Assembly: GCF_002355275.1 (NCBI RefSeq)
Contig: NZ_CP023449.1
Span: forward strand, 3,636,001-3,700,000
Direction of reading: 5' to 3'
Source of the DNA: Rhizorhabdus dicambivorans
Lineage (GTDB): Bacteria > Pseudomonadota > Alphaproteobacteria > Sphingomonadales > Sphingomonadaceae
Length of the DNA stretch: 64,000 bases
The notes under the pieces are model-generated. The model was not told the origin of the DNA. It saw only the letters and a program-made list of their open reading frames with translations, and searched no databases. This document shows, piece after piece, positions 45,408 through 54,387 of the stretch (within the stretch, counting starts at the first letter, position 1; every line of letters starts with the position of its first letter). Made by a program: the position numbers and the translations under genes.

Positions 45408-46025
45408 TCAGGCCGGCCCCGCCAATTCGATCAGCCCCGGCACCAGCGAGGCGACCAGCAGCAGCGCCATCCCGATGTTGAACGTGCGGAGGGCACCAGG
45501 GCGGGTCAGCAGCTGGCGGACCATCGTGCCGCCGCCCGCCCACAGCGCGATGCAGGGCAGGCCCAGGGCCACCAGCACGAGCGCGACGATCAATATGTCG
45601 GCGGTCAGATGCTCGGGCCGCGCGAAGCCGGTGGTGGCGCCCAGCGTCATCGCCCAGGCCTTCGGGTTGACCCACTGGAAAGCCGCCGCGTCGAGGAAGC
45701 TCAGCGGTCGCCCGCGCGACGCCCCGGCGCCGACGCCGGTCGAGGTCGCGATCCGCCACGACAGATAGAGCAGATAGCCGGCCGAGGCGATATGCAGCAC
45801 GGTGTATAGCCACGGCACCCGCGCGATGACGCCGGACAGGCCGAAACCGAGCAGCAGCACCATGATCGCGCATCCGATGCTGATCCCCAGCATATGGGGG
45901 ATCGTGCGCCGAAAGCCGAACGTGGCTCCCGACGACAGCAGCATCATGTTGTTCGGCCCCGGCGTCACGGTCGACACCACGCAGAATGTCACAAGGGCGA
46001 TCAGGATATCGGGCGACATTGTCAT
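45408..46025 (-). CDS. LysE-family amino acid exporter
   Basis: A 205-residue inner-membrane protein with six helices, of the LysE/RhtB family that exports amino acids. The family motif is in [19 protein letters not shown] at the N-terminus; [15 protein letters not shown] is the conserved mid-protein segment. The ATG at 46025 overlaps the stop of a small upstream gene (ATGA); a second ATG two codons later is possible. It is divergent from a MocR regulator, a frequent arrangement in which the PLP-binding regulator controls the exporter. Confidence 0.9.
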   Translation of the reverse strand: MTMSPDILIALVTFCVVSTVTPGPNNMMLLSSGATFGFRRTIPHMLGISIGCAIMVLLLGFGLSGVIARVPWLYTVLHIASAGYLLYLSWRIATSTGVGAGASRGRPLSFLDAAAFQWVNPKAWAMTLGATTGFARPEHLTADILIVALVLVALGLPCIALWAGGGTMVRQLLTRPGALRTFNIGMALLLVASLVPGLIELAGPA

Positions 46026-46189
46026 CGCTTCATTCGCATGGCGAGCTGATACTGCGCCTCGACCATCATCGCCCGGCCAGCCGGGCGCGCGTCGATATCC
46101 GCCGAGGTCGCTATTGCAGTGGCCGAAACAACCGCCGCAAAGCCTATCAGCACGAAACTAGCGAGCGCTGTCGTCCATATCCTTGTCAT
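46022..46189 (-). CDS. Small exported or membrane peptide upstream of lysE-like gene
   Basis: Not recognised. From ATG 46189 the 55-residue product starts [17 protein letters not shown], a signal-peptide or membrane-helix pattern through about residue 28, then a short mature part ([25 protein letters not shown] in pieces). The stop overlaps the LysE-family start by four bases, which suggests coupling or a leader role. It could also start at 46210. Evidence for expression is limited to position and the overlap. Confidence 0.4.
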   Translation of the reverse strand: MTRIWTTALASFVLIGFAAVVSATAIATSADIDARPAGRAMMVEAQYQLAMRMKR

Positions 46190-46273
46190 GATCCCTGTCC
46201 TGAATGTCATGGTGCCAATTCACCTTGACGCGGCGCCACTGCGCCCTATTGTATCGCGAGTCAAAGACGATAT

Positions 46274-46286
46274 TGTCATAGTGACA
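46274..46286. promoter_or_regulatory. Palindromic operator candidate in the lysE-like/mocR gap
   Basis: TGTCA-TAG-TGACA, a perfect 5-bp-arm inverted repeat in the AT-rich divergent gap, 16 bp before the MocR ATG. GntR-type regulators bind short palindromes of this kind; self-regulation of the MocR gene is inferred. Confidence 0.5.
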
Positions 46287-46302
46287 TTAAAGGCCCGCCA
46301 CG

Positions 46303-47676
46303 ATGATCTGGACGCCGATCCTGCAGGACGATGCCGATACCGTTTCCGGACGGCTGCTGGCCGCGCTCCGCCGCGACATCGAGGGCGGCGTGCTTCCGCC
46401 CGGCGCGAAACTGCCCCCGCACCGCGACCTCGCCCATCGCCTTGGCATCGGCATCGGCACCGTTACATCGGTCTATGGAGAGGCGGCTCGGCAGGGCCTG
46501 CTCACCGCGACGGTCGGCCGAGGCAGCTTCGTCGCCGACGCCCCCGCCGCGCTGCGCGCGCAGGACGGGCCGATCGACCTTGCCCGCAACCTGCCCCCGC
46601 TCGCTTCCACCCAGCGCCGCTTCGCTGCCACCCTGGCCAAGCTGGGTAAGCGTCACGACCTTGCCGCCTGCCTCGATTATGCGCCCCCCGCCGGGGTCGA
46701 GGCGCATCGCCGCATTTCGGCCGGCTGGCTGCGGCGGATCGGCGGCCTGGCGGAGATTAACGCCGACCGGCTGATCATCACCAGCGGCGGCCAGCAGGCG
46801 ATGATGCTGGCGGTCGATTCGCTGTGCCGGCCCGGCGACACGATAATGACCGAGGCCGCGACCTATTTCGGGGTCCGATCGATCGCGCAGGCCGGCGGCT
46901 ATCGCACCCTCGGCCTCGCGATGGACGAGGAGGGGCTGCTGCCCGAGGCGCTGGAGCGCGCCGCCGCCGGGGGCGCGCGGGTGCTCTACACCCTCCCCAC
47001 CCTGCAGAACCCCACCGGCCGGATCATGAGCGCCGGGCGCCGCGCCGAGATCGCCGCGATCGCGCGCAAATATCGACTATGGATCATCGAGGACGATCTC
47101 TATTCGGCCTTCGCCCTGGGCAACGCGCCCCCGCCGCTTACCTCCTACGCGCCCGAGCGCTGCTTCTATATCAACGCGGCATCCAAGGCGCTCGCCCCCG
47201 GCCTGCGCACCGGCTACCTGCTGGTTCCCGACGATGCGGCGATGGACCGGGTGCTGCGGCTGATCCGCGCACGGGTCTATTCGCCGCCCGCGCTGGGGCC
47301 GATGGTCGCCTGCCAGTGGATCGAAGACGGCTCGGCCGACGAGATCATCGCCGAAACCCAGGCCGAGATGATCGCCCGCCACCGGATCGCCGCGGAGAAG
47401 CTGGGCACCGCGATGCCCCGACCGGGCGACCCCCGCTGCCCACATCTCTGGCTGCCGATGTCCGAACTGGCGGCCGAACGGATGGTCGCGCGGGCCATGC
47501 GCGCCGGGGTCGAGCTGACGCCGCCCTCGGCGCCACTCATCGAACCCTCGCTGATCTCGGGCGTGCGGCTCTGCCTGGGTGTCGCCGCCGACCGGACGCA
47601 GCTCGCGCTGGCGCTCGACCGCGTCGCGACCGCGCTGGACACGAGCGGCACCGAACCGGCCGACGCGGTGATATGA
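46303..47676 (+). CDS. MocR-type regulator (GntR helix-turn-helix fused to aminotransferase fold)
   Basis: A PLP-binding transcription factor. Residues about 10-75 are the GntR winged helix (LLAALRRDIEGGVLPPGAKLP in part, ATVGRGSFVAD). Residues about 95-450 have the class I aminotransferase fold, with ITSGGQQAMMLAVDSL, TLPTLQNPTGRIMS, the diagnostic EDDLYSAF, and the PLP lysine in INAASKALAPGLRTGYL. Such proteins sense PLP or an amino acid adduct. It is divergent from the LysE exporter and followed by pdxH, which makes PLP, so it may respond to PLP status or to the exported amino acid. Confidence 0.92.
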   Translation: MIWTPILQDDADTVSGRLLAALRRDIEGGVLPPGAKLPPHRDLAHRLGIGIGTVTSVYGEAARQGLLTATVGRGSFVADAPAALRAQDGPIDLARNLPPLASTQRRFAATLAKLGKRHDLAACLDYAPPAGVEAHRRISAGWLRRIGGLAEINADRLIITSGGQQAMMLAVDSLCRPGDTIMTEAATYFGVRSIAQAGGYRTLGLAMDEEGLLPEALERAAAGGARVLYTLPTLQNPTGRIMSAGRRAEIAAIARKYRLWIIEDDLYSAFALGNAPPPLTSYAPERCFYINAASKALAPGLRTGYLLVPDDAAMDRVLRLIRARVYSPPALGPMVACQWIEDGSADEIIAETQAEMIARHRIAAEKLGTAMPRPGDPRCPHLWLPMSELAAERMVARAMRAGVELTPPSAPLIEPSLISGVRLCLGVAADRTQLALALDRVATALDTSGTEPADAVI

Positions 47677-47689
47677 GCTTGACTTACAC

Positions 47690-47780
47690 CATCGCCCCGG
47701 CGGAGGCCGGGGCCGTCATGATTTTTGCTGCGACCTGACCGCAAGAACCGGTTGCGGCCCCCGGCCTCCGTCGGGGGGAC
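47690..47780. repeat. Paired inverted intergenic repeat (REPIN-like), GC subfamily
   Basis: A 91-bp element between mocR and pdxH. The left arm is ATCGCCCCGGCGGAGGCCGG; the right arm reads GGCCTCCGTCGGGGGGAC. The left end has A instead of the usual G of GTCGCC, and the right arm carries one or two changes, so this copy is slightly decayed. Confidence 0.72.
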
Positions 47781-47800
47781 GCGCGTTTGAAGGATGTTGT

Positions 47801-48379
47801 ATGACCACCGATCCCCACGCCCTGTTCGAGGACTGGTTTGCCGAGGCCCGCGCTTCCGAGCCCAATGATCCCGAGGCGATGGCGGTGGCGACGGTCGGCA
47901 CCGACGGCCAGCCGTCGGTCCGGATGGTGCTGCTCAAGGGCCATGATCCGCGCGGCTTCGTCTTCTATACCAATTATGAGAGCCGCAAGGCCGGCGAACT
48001 GGACGCCACTCCGCGTGCCGCGTTGCTGTTCCACTGGAAATCGCTGCGCCGCCAGGTCCGCATCGAGGGGCCGGTGAGCAAGGTCAGCGAGGCCGAGGGC
48101 GACGCCTATTTCGCCACCCGTCGTCGCGATTCCCAACTCGGCGCCTGGGCTTCCGATCAGTCGCGACCGCTCGACAGCCGCGCGACCTTCGAAGCGCGCT
48201 TCGAGGCGATGAAGGCGCGTTTCGAAGGCGGTCCGGTGCCGCGCCCGCCGCACTGGTCGGGCTTCCGGGTCGAACCCGAACGGATCGAATTCTGGCAGGA
48301 CCGCGCCCATCGCCTCCACGAGCGGAGGCTGTTCACCCGGGACGCCGACGGCTGGATCGAAGGCCTGCTCTATCCATGA
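47801..48379 (+). CDS. pdxH: Pyridoxamine 5'-phosphate oxidase
   Basis: FMN enzyme that oxidises pyridoxine or pyridoxamine phosphate to PLP, the last step of vitamin B6 synthesis. The 192-residue protein shows MAVATVGTDGQPSVRMVLLKG, YTNYESRKAGEL, FHWKSLRRQVRIEG, the SDQSRPL region, and the C-terminal RLFTRDADGWIEGLLYP. It overlaps the following cation efflux gene by four bases. Its position after a PLP-binding MocR regulator, with only a repeat between, may be meaningful. Confidence 0.97.
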   Translation: MTTDPHALFEDWFAEARASEPNDPEAMAVATVGTDGQPSVRMVLLKGHDPRGFVFYTNYESRKAGELDATPRAALLFHWKSLRRQVRIEGPVSKVSEAEGDAYFATRRRDSQLGAWASDQSRPLDSRATFEARFEAMKARFEGGPVPRPPHWSGFRVEPERIEFWQDRAHRLHERRLFTRDADGWIEGLLYP

Positions 48380-49278
48380 GCTGGGCCAGCCGCCTCGAGC
48401 CCAATGAGCGTGCCGGCATCGCCTCGGTCTCGGTCGCGGCGATCCTGATCCTGCTCAAGGGCTATGGGAGCTGGGAAACCGGGTCGGCAGCCGTGCTGGG
48501 CTCGCTGGCCGATACCGCGCTCGACCTTATCGCCTCGATCGTGACCTTCTACAGCGTCCGGCTGGCCGCGACGCCGGCCGATCGGCAGCACCGCTACGGC
48601 CATGGCAAGGCCGAGGCGATTGCGGCCTTCTTCCAGCTGGTACTGATCAGCATCTCCGCCTTCGGCATCATCGTCCGCTCCGCCCAGCAGTTGATGGCCG
48701 GGGCCCGGCCGCAGGCCGCCGAAACCGGCATATCGGTATCGGCGATCGCGCTGGTGCTGACGCTGCTGCTGGTCGCCTATCAGCGGCGGGTGATCGCGCG
48801 GACCGGGTCGCTCGCCATCGGCACCGACAAGATCCATTATCAGAGCGACGTCATGCTCAACCTCGGCGTCATCGCGGCGCTGGTGATCGAGCATTATATG
48901 GGCATAAGCGGGGCCGATGCCGTGGCCGGGATGGCGATCGGCGTCTGGCTGCTCTACGGCGCCTGGCACGCGTCGCGCCGTGCCATCGACCAGCTGATGG
49001 ACCGCGAATGGCCCGAGGAACGCCGCCGCGCCTTCGCCGAGGTGGCGGGCAGGCATCCCGAACTGCGCGGGATCCACAATCTGCGCACCCGCACCTCAGG
49101 CGGCGACGATTTCGCCGAATTCCACGTCTGGGTCGATGCGGGGATGACGCTGGGCGAAGCGCACAGGGTGATGGACGAGGTGGAAAGGAAGCTGGGCAAG
49201 GCCTTCCCGGGCGTCGACATCACCATCCACCCCGAACCTGAGGGGCATCTCGATCCCGGCGAGGAGAACCATCCATGA
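48376..49278 (+). CDS. Cation diffusion facilitator (FieF/MMT-like metal exporter)
   Basis: Exports divalent metals such as Zn, Fe or Mn in exchange for protons. Six membrane helices lie in residues about 15-215, with the first metal-site motif in LADTALDLIAS (D-X3-D) and the second in HYQSDVMLN (H-X3-D), plus HRYGHGKAEAI in the loop. The C-terminal cytosolic domain (about 215-300) is ferredoxin-like with HVWVDAGMTLGEAH and VDITIHPEP. The DxxxD/HxxxD pattern is that of FieF-type carriers. It is translationally coupled to pdxH upstream and to the PhzF gene downstream (ATGA). Confidence 0.93.
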   Translation: MSWASRLEPNERAGIASVSVAAILILLKGYGSWETGSAAVLGSLADTALDLIASIVTFYSVRLAATPADRQHRYGHGKAEAIAAFFQLVLISISAFGIIVRSAQQLMAGARPQAAETGISVSAIALVLTLLLVAYQRRVIARTGSLAIGTDKIHYQSDVMLNLGVIAALVIEHYMGISGADAVAGMAIGVWLLYGAWHASRRAIDQLMDREWPEERRRAFAEVAGRHPELRGIHNLRTRTSGGDDFAEFHVWVDAGMTLGEAHRVMDEVERKLGKAFPGVDITIHPEPEGHLDPGEENHP

Positions 49279-50069
49279 GGATTCCCTTCCAGCAGGTCGA
49301 CGCCTTCGCCGACCGCCCCTTCACCGGCAATCCCGCCGCGGTGATGCCGCTGGAGGCATGGCTCGACGACGCCACGCTCCAGGCCATCGCTGCCGAGAAC
49401 AACCTGGCCGAAACCGCCTTCATAGTCCCATGGGCGGGGCCGGAAGCCGATTTCGAGCTGCGCTGGTTCACCCCGATGGTCGAGGTGGTGCTGTGCGGCC
49501 ATGCGACCCTGGCCACCGGCCACGTCCTGCTGTCGCGCGCCGATGGGATCGACAAGGTCCGCTTCATGACCCGCAAGGCCGGCCCGCTTGACGTGACCCG
49601 CGACGGTGAAGGCTACCGCCTCGCCCTCCCCGCCTGGGCAATGGCGCCCAGGCCGCTGCCGGATCATGTCACCGCCATCGGCGGCGCGCCGGTCGAGACG
49701 CTGTGGCGCGAGGGTGGCTATTCGCTGCTCCGCTACGAAAGCGCGGCGGAGGTGGTGGCGCTGGAGCCCGATTTCCGCGCGATGCGCCCGATGGGCGACA
49801 TATTGTTCATCGCTACGGCACCGGGCACCGACACCGACATCGTCAGCCGCGTCTTCGCGCCCGGCGCCGGCATCGACGAGGACCCCGTGACCGGATCGGC
49901 GCACTGCCTGCTCGCCACCTATTGGGCGAAGGCGCTGGGGCGGAACAGGTTCACCGCCTATCAGGCTTCCTCGCGCGGCGGCCATCTCGACGTGGAACTG
50001 GCCGGCGACCGCGTCATCCTGGGCGGGAAGTGCGTGACGGTGATCGAGGGGGCGTTCACCCTGGGGTGA
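49275..50069 (+). CDS. PhzF-family isomerase/epimerase-like protein
   Basis: PhzF proteins have a diaminopimelate epimerase-like two-lobed fold. The N-terminus QVDAFADRPFTGNPAAV is the family signature, with the catalytic glutamate in NNLAETAFI. The second lobe has EDPVTGSAHCLLATYW and ASSRGGHLDVEL. There is no phenazine cluster here, so a phenazine role is unlikely; most family members have unknown substrates. It overlaps the cation efflux gene by four bases and ends the pdxH operon. Length of 264 residues is typical. Confidence 0.93.
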   Translation: MRIPFQQVDAFADRPFTGNPAAVMPLEAWLDDATLQAIAAENNLAETAFIVPWAGPEADFELRWFTPMVEVVLCGHATLATGHVLLSRADGIDKVRFMTRKAGPLDVTRDGEGYRLALPAWAMAPRPLPDHVTAIGGAPVETLWREGGYSLLRYESAAEVVALEPDFRAMRPMGDILFIATAPGTDTDIVSRVFAPGAGIDEDPVTGSAHCLLATYWAKALGRNRFTAYQASSRGGHLDVELAGDRVILGGKCVTVIEGAFTLG

Positions 50070-50113
50070 CGGTTCAGTCGCCACCCATAGCCCGGGGCGA
50101 CGGCCTCGGATGA

Positions 50114-51238
50114 TCAAGCCGCCGCGACCAGCTCCGCCGGCATCGTCTCCCTGATCCAGCCGCCGCCGAGTACCCGGTCGCCCGCATAGAGCACCGCGGC
50201 CTGGCCCGGCGCCACGCCATATTCGGGCTGGTCGAAATGGACGGCCCCTTCCTCGAACCGCGCGGACACCGGCTTGGCGAGCGAACGGACCTTGGCGGTC
50301 ACCGGGCCTTCATGCCCCTCGCCGATCCAGTTGATGTCGTCGAGCATCGCCCCCGACACGGCGAGCGCGCGGCGCGGGCCCACCACCAGCCGCCTGGTCG
50401 CGGGCTCCAGCCGGACGACGTAGAGCGGCTCCGGGCTGCCGCCGATCTCGATGCCGCGACGCTGGCCGACGGTGAAATGGATCAGGCCGCGATGCTGGCC
50501 CAGCACCGTCCCGTCGAGGCCGACGATCTCGCCCTCCTCGGCCGCTTCGGGGCGCAGCTTCTTGACGATGCCGGCATAGTCGCCATCGGGTACGAAGCAG
50601 ATGTCCTGACTGTCGGGCTTGGCGGCGACGCCCAGCCCCAGCTCGACCGCGATCTCGCGCACGCGAGGCTTGGGCATCGCGCCCAGCGGGAAGCGCAGAT
50701 AGGCGAGCTGCTCGCTTGTCGTGGCGAACAGGAAATAGCTCTGGTCGCGCGCCGGATCGGCGGCGCGGTGCAGTTCGGGGCGGCCGCCTTCACCCAGCAC
50801 TCGGCGGACATAATGGCCGGTCGCAAGGCAGTCCGCGCCCAGGTCCCGCGCGATGCCGAACAGGTCGGTGAACTTCACCCCCTGATTGCAGCGGACGCAG
50901 GGGATCGGGGTGCGGCCGGCGGCATATTCGTCGGCGAAGTCCGCGATCACCGATTCCCGGAAACGGCTTTCATAATCAAATACATAATGGGCAATGCCGA
51001 GCTTGTCGGCCACCGCGCGGGCGTCGCGTATATCCTGGCCCGCGCAGCATGCCCCCTTGCGCCCCACCGCCGCGCCATGATCGTAGAGCTGCAGGGTCAC
51101 GCCGATCGTCTCGGCGCCGCTCGCCGCCGCCAGCGCGGCCACCACCGAGGAATCGACCCCGCCAGACATCGCGACGACGATCCGGGCGCCCTTGAGCGAC
51201 CCGTCGGGGTGGTTTTCAAGCTGGAATTCCGGGTTCAT
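50114..51238 (-). CDS. mnmA: tRNA-specific 2-thiouridylase MnmA
   Basis: Adds sulfur at position 2 of the wobble uridine in tRNA for Lys, Glu and Gln. The start [13 protein letters not shown] places the PP-loop [13 protein letters not shown] at about residues 20-32. The two catalytic cysteines are in [11 protein letters not shown] and [27 protein letters not shown] and FTVGQRRGI complete the family pattern. 374 residues matches MnmA. Convergent with the PhzF gene; divergent from a small hypothetical gene. Sulfur is delivered by a relay not encoded here. Confidence 0.96.
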   Translation of the reverse strand: MNPEFQLENHPDGSLKGARIVVAMSGGVDSSVVAALAAASGAETIGVTLQLYDHGAAVGRKGACCAGQDIRDARAVADKLGIAHYVFDYESRFRESVIADFADEYAAGRTPIPCVRCNQGVKFTDLFGIARDLGADCLATGHYVRRVLGEGGRPELHRAADPARDQSYFLFATTSEQLAYLRFPLGAMPKPRVREIAVELGLGVAAKPDSQDICFVPDGDYAGIVKKLRPEAAEEGEIVGLDGTVLGQHRGLIHFTVGQRRGIEIGGSPEPLYVVRLEPATRRLVVGPRRALAVSGAMLDDINWIGEGHEGPVTAKVRSLAKPVSARFEEGAVHFDQPEYGVAPGQAAVLYAGDRVLGGGWIRETMPAELVAAA

Positions 51239-51351
51239 CGCGGCGCCTCTACCACTTATGGCCAAGCCCCGCAAAAAGATGCGCTTTTTGCCTAAAGATT
51301 TGCCGCGCGGAGCCGTTCCTTGTCCTGTCACGGGAAACGGGCGAAACGGAT

Positions 51352-51627
51352 ATGAAGATCAGAATAGACGAATTCCGGATCGACACCGCCCAGCCGGCCG
51401 AAGCTCCGCTCGACTTCGTCACCCTCTGCGCATTGCTGGCCGAACATCAGGCGGCGACGCCTACGGCCCGGTGCGCGCGGGATGGCCAGTCGGTGCTGCT
51501 GCCGGATCCCAGCCATCCGGCGGTCGCCATCCTGCTCGCGGGGCCAGGGCAGGCGGCGACCTCCGGCAGCGTGCCCGGCAGCTTCCATGCCGCCGCGGCC
51601 GCGCTGTTCAGGGACGGATCACGGTAA
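51352..51627 (+). CDS. Small hypothetical protein
   Basis: Not recognised. A 91-residue protein starting [19 protein letters not shown], with a helical stretch ([13 protein letters not shown]), and Ala-rich ends. Two cysteines, no signal and no membrane helix. No strong ribosome site is seen, but the frame has codon use consistent with coding for this genome and fills the space between mnmA and sciP. It is divergent from mnmA. Confidence 0.45.
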   Translation: MKIRIDEFRIDTAQPAEAPLDFVTLCALLAEHQAATPTARCARDGQSVLLPDPSHPAVAILLAGPGQAATSGSVPGSFHAAAAALFRDGSR

Positions 51628-51750
51628 CAATCATGATCCGCCCATTTACCCTTCCCGGCAAAGCTTCCTTGATCGGGGCGACGCTAGGGAAGGCGCCGGA
51701 AGTTTGTTGGGCAACGCCATTCGGTCGACCGACCATGTTCGAGGTATCGC

Positions 51751-52050
51751 ATGCTTGAGAATCAGAAAATCCGTCCCCATCAGGTCATCGGCCCCCTCGG
51801 CGAGCCGCTTACGCTCGACTCGCTGCCGCCGCCCGGCACCACCCGCTGGGTCGTGCGCCGCAAGGCCGAGGTCGTCGCCGCCGTGAGTGGCGGGCTGCTG
51901 ACGGTGGACGAGGTATGCGAACGCTACGACCTGACCGTCGAGGAATTCGCCGGCTGGCAGCGCGCGGTCGAACGCTCGGGCATGCCCGGCCTCCGCGTGA
52001 CCCGCATCCAGCACTATAAGTCTCTGTACGAGCGCCAACAGAAATACTGA
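51751..52050 (+). CDS. sciP: CtrA inhibitor SciP
   Basis: SciP (DUF1153) is a small helix-turn-helix protein that binds CtrA and stops it from activating promoters in G1 cells; it is known from Caulobacter. The 99 residues match the family closely: GPLGEPLTLDSLPPPGTTRWV in part, RRKAEVVAAVSGGLLT, CERYDLTVEEFAGWQ and KSLYERQQKY. A GAGG ribosome site precedes the ATG. Its presence indicates that the CtrA cell-cycle circuit operates in this organism. A strong terminator follows directly, so it is a single-gene transcript. Confidence 0.95.
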   Translation: MLENQKIRPHQVIGPLGEPLTLDSLPPPGTTRWVVRRKAEVVAAVSGGLLTVDEVCERYDLTVEEFAGWQRAVERSGMPGLRVTRIQHYKSLYERQQKY

Positions 52051-52073
52051 CGCGCCCGCGCAACACGTCGATC

Positions 52074-52107
52074 GGGCCCGTCCCCTTCCGGGGGCGGGCC
52101 TTTTTCT
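52074..52107 (+). terminator. Rho-independent terminator of sciP
   Basis: GGCCCGTCCCC pairs with GGGGGCGGGCC (one G-T pair) over a five-base loop, followed by TTTTTCTTT. It starts 24 bp after the sciP stop. Confidence 0.88.
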
Positions 52108-52227
52108 TTCGGGGCTGGAACAGCCGGCCTCAGGAGCGCAAAAGGAACAAGGTCGGTTCTGAAACGTACTGACTCCAAGGCTTTCCGCACAGACGGAGAA
52201 CCTCTCGACAGGTGGCAGGAGGACGCA

Positions 52228-52476
52228 ATGAATCTGATCATTTTCCTGATCGTAGGCGGCATCATCGGCTGGCTGGCCAGCATCGTCATGCGCACCGACG
52301 CGCAGCAGGGAATCATCCTCAACATCGTCGTCGGCATCATCGGATCGTTCATCGGCGGCGTGCTGTTCGGCCCGAGCCTGGGCGGCGGCGGCGTCTATGG
52401 TTGGCTCAGCGCCTTCCTGGGCGCAGTGATCCTGCTGGCGATCGTCAATCTGGTGCGTCGCGGCTCGATGCGCTGA
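52228..52476 (+). CDS. GlsB/YeaQ/YmgE-family stress-response membrane protein
   Basis: An 82-residue, glycine-rich inner-membrane protein with three hydrophobic segments: LIIFLIVGGIIGWLASIVM, GIILNIVVGIIGSFIGGVLFG in part, and AFLGAVILLAIVNLVRR. This matches the transglycosylase-associated/GlsB family that is often induced by envelope or general stress. A GGAGG ribosome site lies six bases before the ATG. It sits alone between the sciP terminator and a strong hairpin. Confidence 0.92.
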   Translation: MNLIIFLIVGGIIGWLASIVMRTDAQQGIILNIVVGIIGSFIGGVLFGPSLGGGGVYGWLSAFLGAVILLAIVNLVRRGSMR

Positions 52477-52497
52477 CGCGATCGTCGGTTTCATCGT

Positions 52498-52531
52498 CCG
52501 GCCCGCCCGCTCACCAAGCGGGGCGGGCCGG
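52498..52531. terminator. Strong GC hairpin after the GlsB-like gene
   Basis: CCGGCCCGCC-CGCT pairs with AGCG-GGGCGGGCCGG across the loop cacca, with one bulged base. There is no T run, so termination is inferred from its position 22 bp after the stop. Confidence 0.45.
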
Positions 52532-52602
52532 TTGCGTCAGGCTGGCACCCGCCCCGCGCATCGACTAACTAGGTCCGACGACGCGGCCCAGAGAGTCTGT
52601 AG

Positions 52603-54249
52603 ATGAAACCACGCCCCCGGATCGAGGCCTTCAGAGCACAGCTCCCCACCTTCGATCTCGTGCCGAGCGCCCCCGACCGGCAATGGATGGACGAGTTCAG
52701 CGATCGCCACGCCTATCGCTGCCTGCCGCTGTCGATCGCCAATACCCATGGCTGGGATATCCTCTGCCCGGCCGATGTCGAGATCGAATGGAACGGCAAG
52801 CCGGCCAAGGAGGATCTGGTCGTCCGGGCCACGGGCCCGCTGCCCGAGGGCGTGGCGCTCGACGATTTCTTGCGTTCGCACTTCACGCGCGGGGTCGTGA
52901 CCTTCCACACCACCTATATGTTCCGCACCCCGCCCGGCTGGAGCATCCTGGTCAGCGGCCCGTTCAACCATCCCAAGCACGGCATCGCGCCGATGACCGG
53001 CATCGTCGAGAGCGATTGGCTGCCCTACCCCTTCACGATGAACTGGAACATGACTGCGCCGGGCACCGTCCGCTTTGCCAAGGGCGAGCCGATCTGCACG
53101 ATCATGCCGATCCCGAAAAACTATCTCGGCGATTGGGACGTCGTCATCCACGACATGCGCGACGATCCCGCGATGGGGATCGAGCATGAGGCTTTCCGGC
53201 GGGAGCGCGACAGCTTCCAGAAGCGGATCGATGCGAAGGATCCGGAGGCGATCAAGCAGGCCTGGCAGCGCCATTATTTCGTCGGGCGCCATCCCGACGG
53301 CACGATGGTCGAGGACCATACCAACAAGATGCGCCTCGCGAGCCCCACCGATGCCAGCGGCCAGCGGCCGGCCTATGCCAAGCCCGATCCTGCGGCGGCC
53401 GTCACGCGGCTGTCGCTGACGATGAACCAGGCCGCATCGGCGCTGCTGAGCGGCGGAGCACTGTCGGGCGGCCCGCAGCGATCCTCCATGACCAGGATCA
53501 TCGCCGCGCCGAGGGCCGATCCCTGGCAAGCCGACAGCCTGCTTGCCCGCCTGGAGACCGGGCAGACCCCACGCAACGTCGCGGGACGCGACCGCCTGAA
53601 GGACGGGCTGCTGGCCGATGCGGAAGGCGTGACCGACCTCAGCGGCGATCCCGGCCGTGCGGGGCTCGATTTCCTCGTCATCCCAGATTTCCTCGCGCCC
53701 GCGGAATGCGGGGCCCTGGCCGATTATGCACGCGGCGAGGATTTCACCAGGAATCATGAGGACATAGGCGAAAGCTACTGGAAGAGCCGGCTTCTTTTCT
53801 ATTCGGACGTACTGGAGCGGCGGCCCGACATGGCGGCGCTGATGCAGGCGGCGGACCGGGCCGCGACCGAGGCCATCGCCCGCTTCTACCGGCTCGACGC
53901 ACCGATCTTCGCGGACACGATGCAACTGGTCCGCTGGAGCGAGGGGATGCACATGCCGCCCCATGCCGATCGCGCCCATCCCGACGGCTCCGCCCACGCC
54001 TTCGCCTATCGCGACTTTGCGAGCGTGGTCTATCTCAACGACGAGTATGAGGGCGGCGAACTCTATTTCACCGCACAGGACCTGATGCTCAAGCCGCGCG
54101 CCGGCATGCTGGTGGCCTTCACCGGCGGATGGCGGCACGAGCATGCGGTGCTCAAGGTCCGTGGCGGCGATCGCTTCACCATGCCGGCCTTCTACAGCTT
54201 CGACCGCTCGAAGCGGGACCGCCCCCTCTATGGCGAAGATCGCGACTGA
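52603..54249 (+). CDS. DUF6065 domain fused to a 2-oxoglutarate/Fe(II) oxygenase
   Basis: A 548-residue two-part protein. Residues about 1-235 match DUF6065 (CLPLSIANTHGWDILCP, TFHTTYMFRTPPGWSILVSGP in part, YPFTMNWNMTAPG, EPICTIMPIP). After an Ala/Gly-rich linker, residues about 355-545 form a prolyl 4-hydroxylase-like dioxygenase: iron ligands H-x-D in MPPHADRAHP and the distal His in WRHEHAVLKV, with the 2-oxoglutarate Arg in GGDRFTMPAFYSF. All three iron ligands and the Arg are present. The fusion suggests DUF6065 binds or presents the substrate of the hydroxylase. It stands alone; the target is unknown. Confidence 0.88.
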   Translation: MKPRPRIEAFRAQLPTFDLVPSAPDRQWMDEFSDRHAYRCLPLSIANTHGWDILCPADVEIEWNGKPAKEDLVVRATGPLPEGVALDDFLRSHFTRGVVTFHTTYMFRTPPGWSILVSGPFNHPKHGIAPMTGIVESDWLPYPFTMNWNMTAPGTVRFAKGEPICTIMPIPKNYLGDWDVVIHDMRDDPAMGIEHEAFRRERDSFQKRIDAKDPEAIKQAWQRHYFVGRHPDGTMVEDHTNKMRLASPTDASGQRPAYAKPDPAAAVTRLSLTMNQAASALLSGGALSGGPQRSSMTRIIAAPRADPWQADSLLARLETGQTPRNVAGRDRLKDGLLADAEGVTDLSGDPGRAGLDFLVIPDFLAPAECGALADYARGEDFTRNHEDIGESYWKSRLLFYSDVLERRPDMAALMQAADRAATEAIARFYRLDAPIFADTMQLVRWSEGMHMPPHADRAHPDGSAHAFAYRDFASVVYLNDEYEGGELYFTAQDLMLKPRAGMLVAFTGGWRHEHAVLKVRGGDRFTMPAFYSFDRSKRDRPLYGEDRD

Positions 54250-54387
54250 GCCGCCGGCGCGCGCAATCCCGCTTTTCCGCAGGCGCGAATAGGTTTATGA
54301 CAAAGCCGTTGCAGCCGTTCGTACCAGCTGCCGGGGCAACGGCAGTGCGGCGCACCATGTCCAGCGTAGCGTGATGTACCGGCGGAT

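Noticed and set aside
45334-45873. 180-codon upstream extension of the DUF2126 protein
   Set aside because: The added residues are Arg/Gly-rich and lie antisense to the LysE-family gene. Family members begin at the MIQAALHH-like segment, so 45333 was used.
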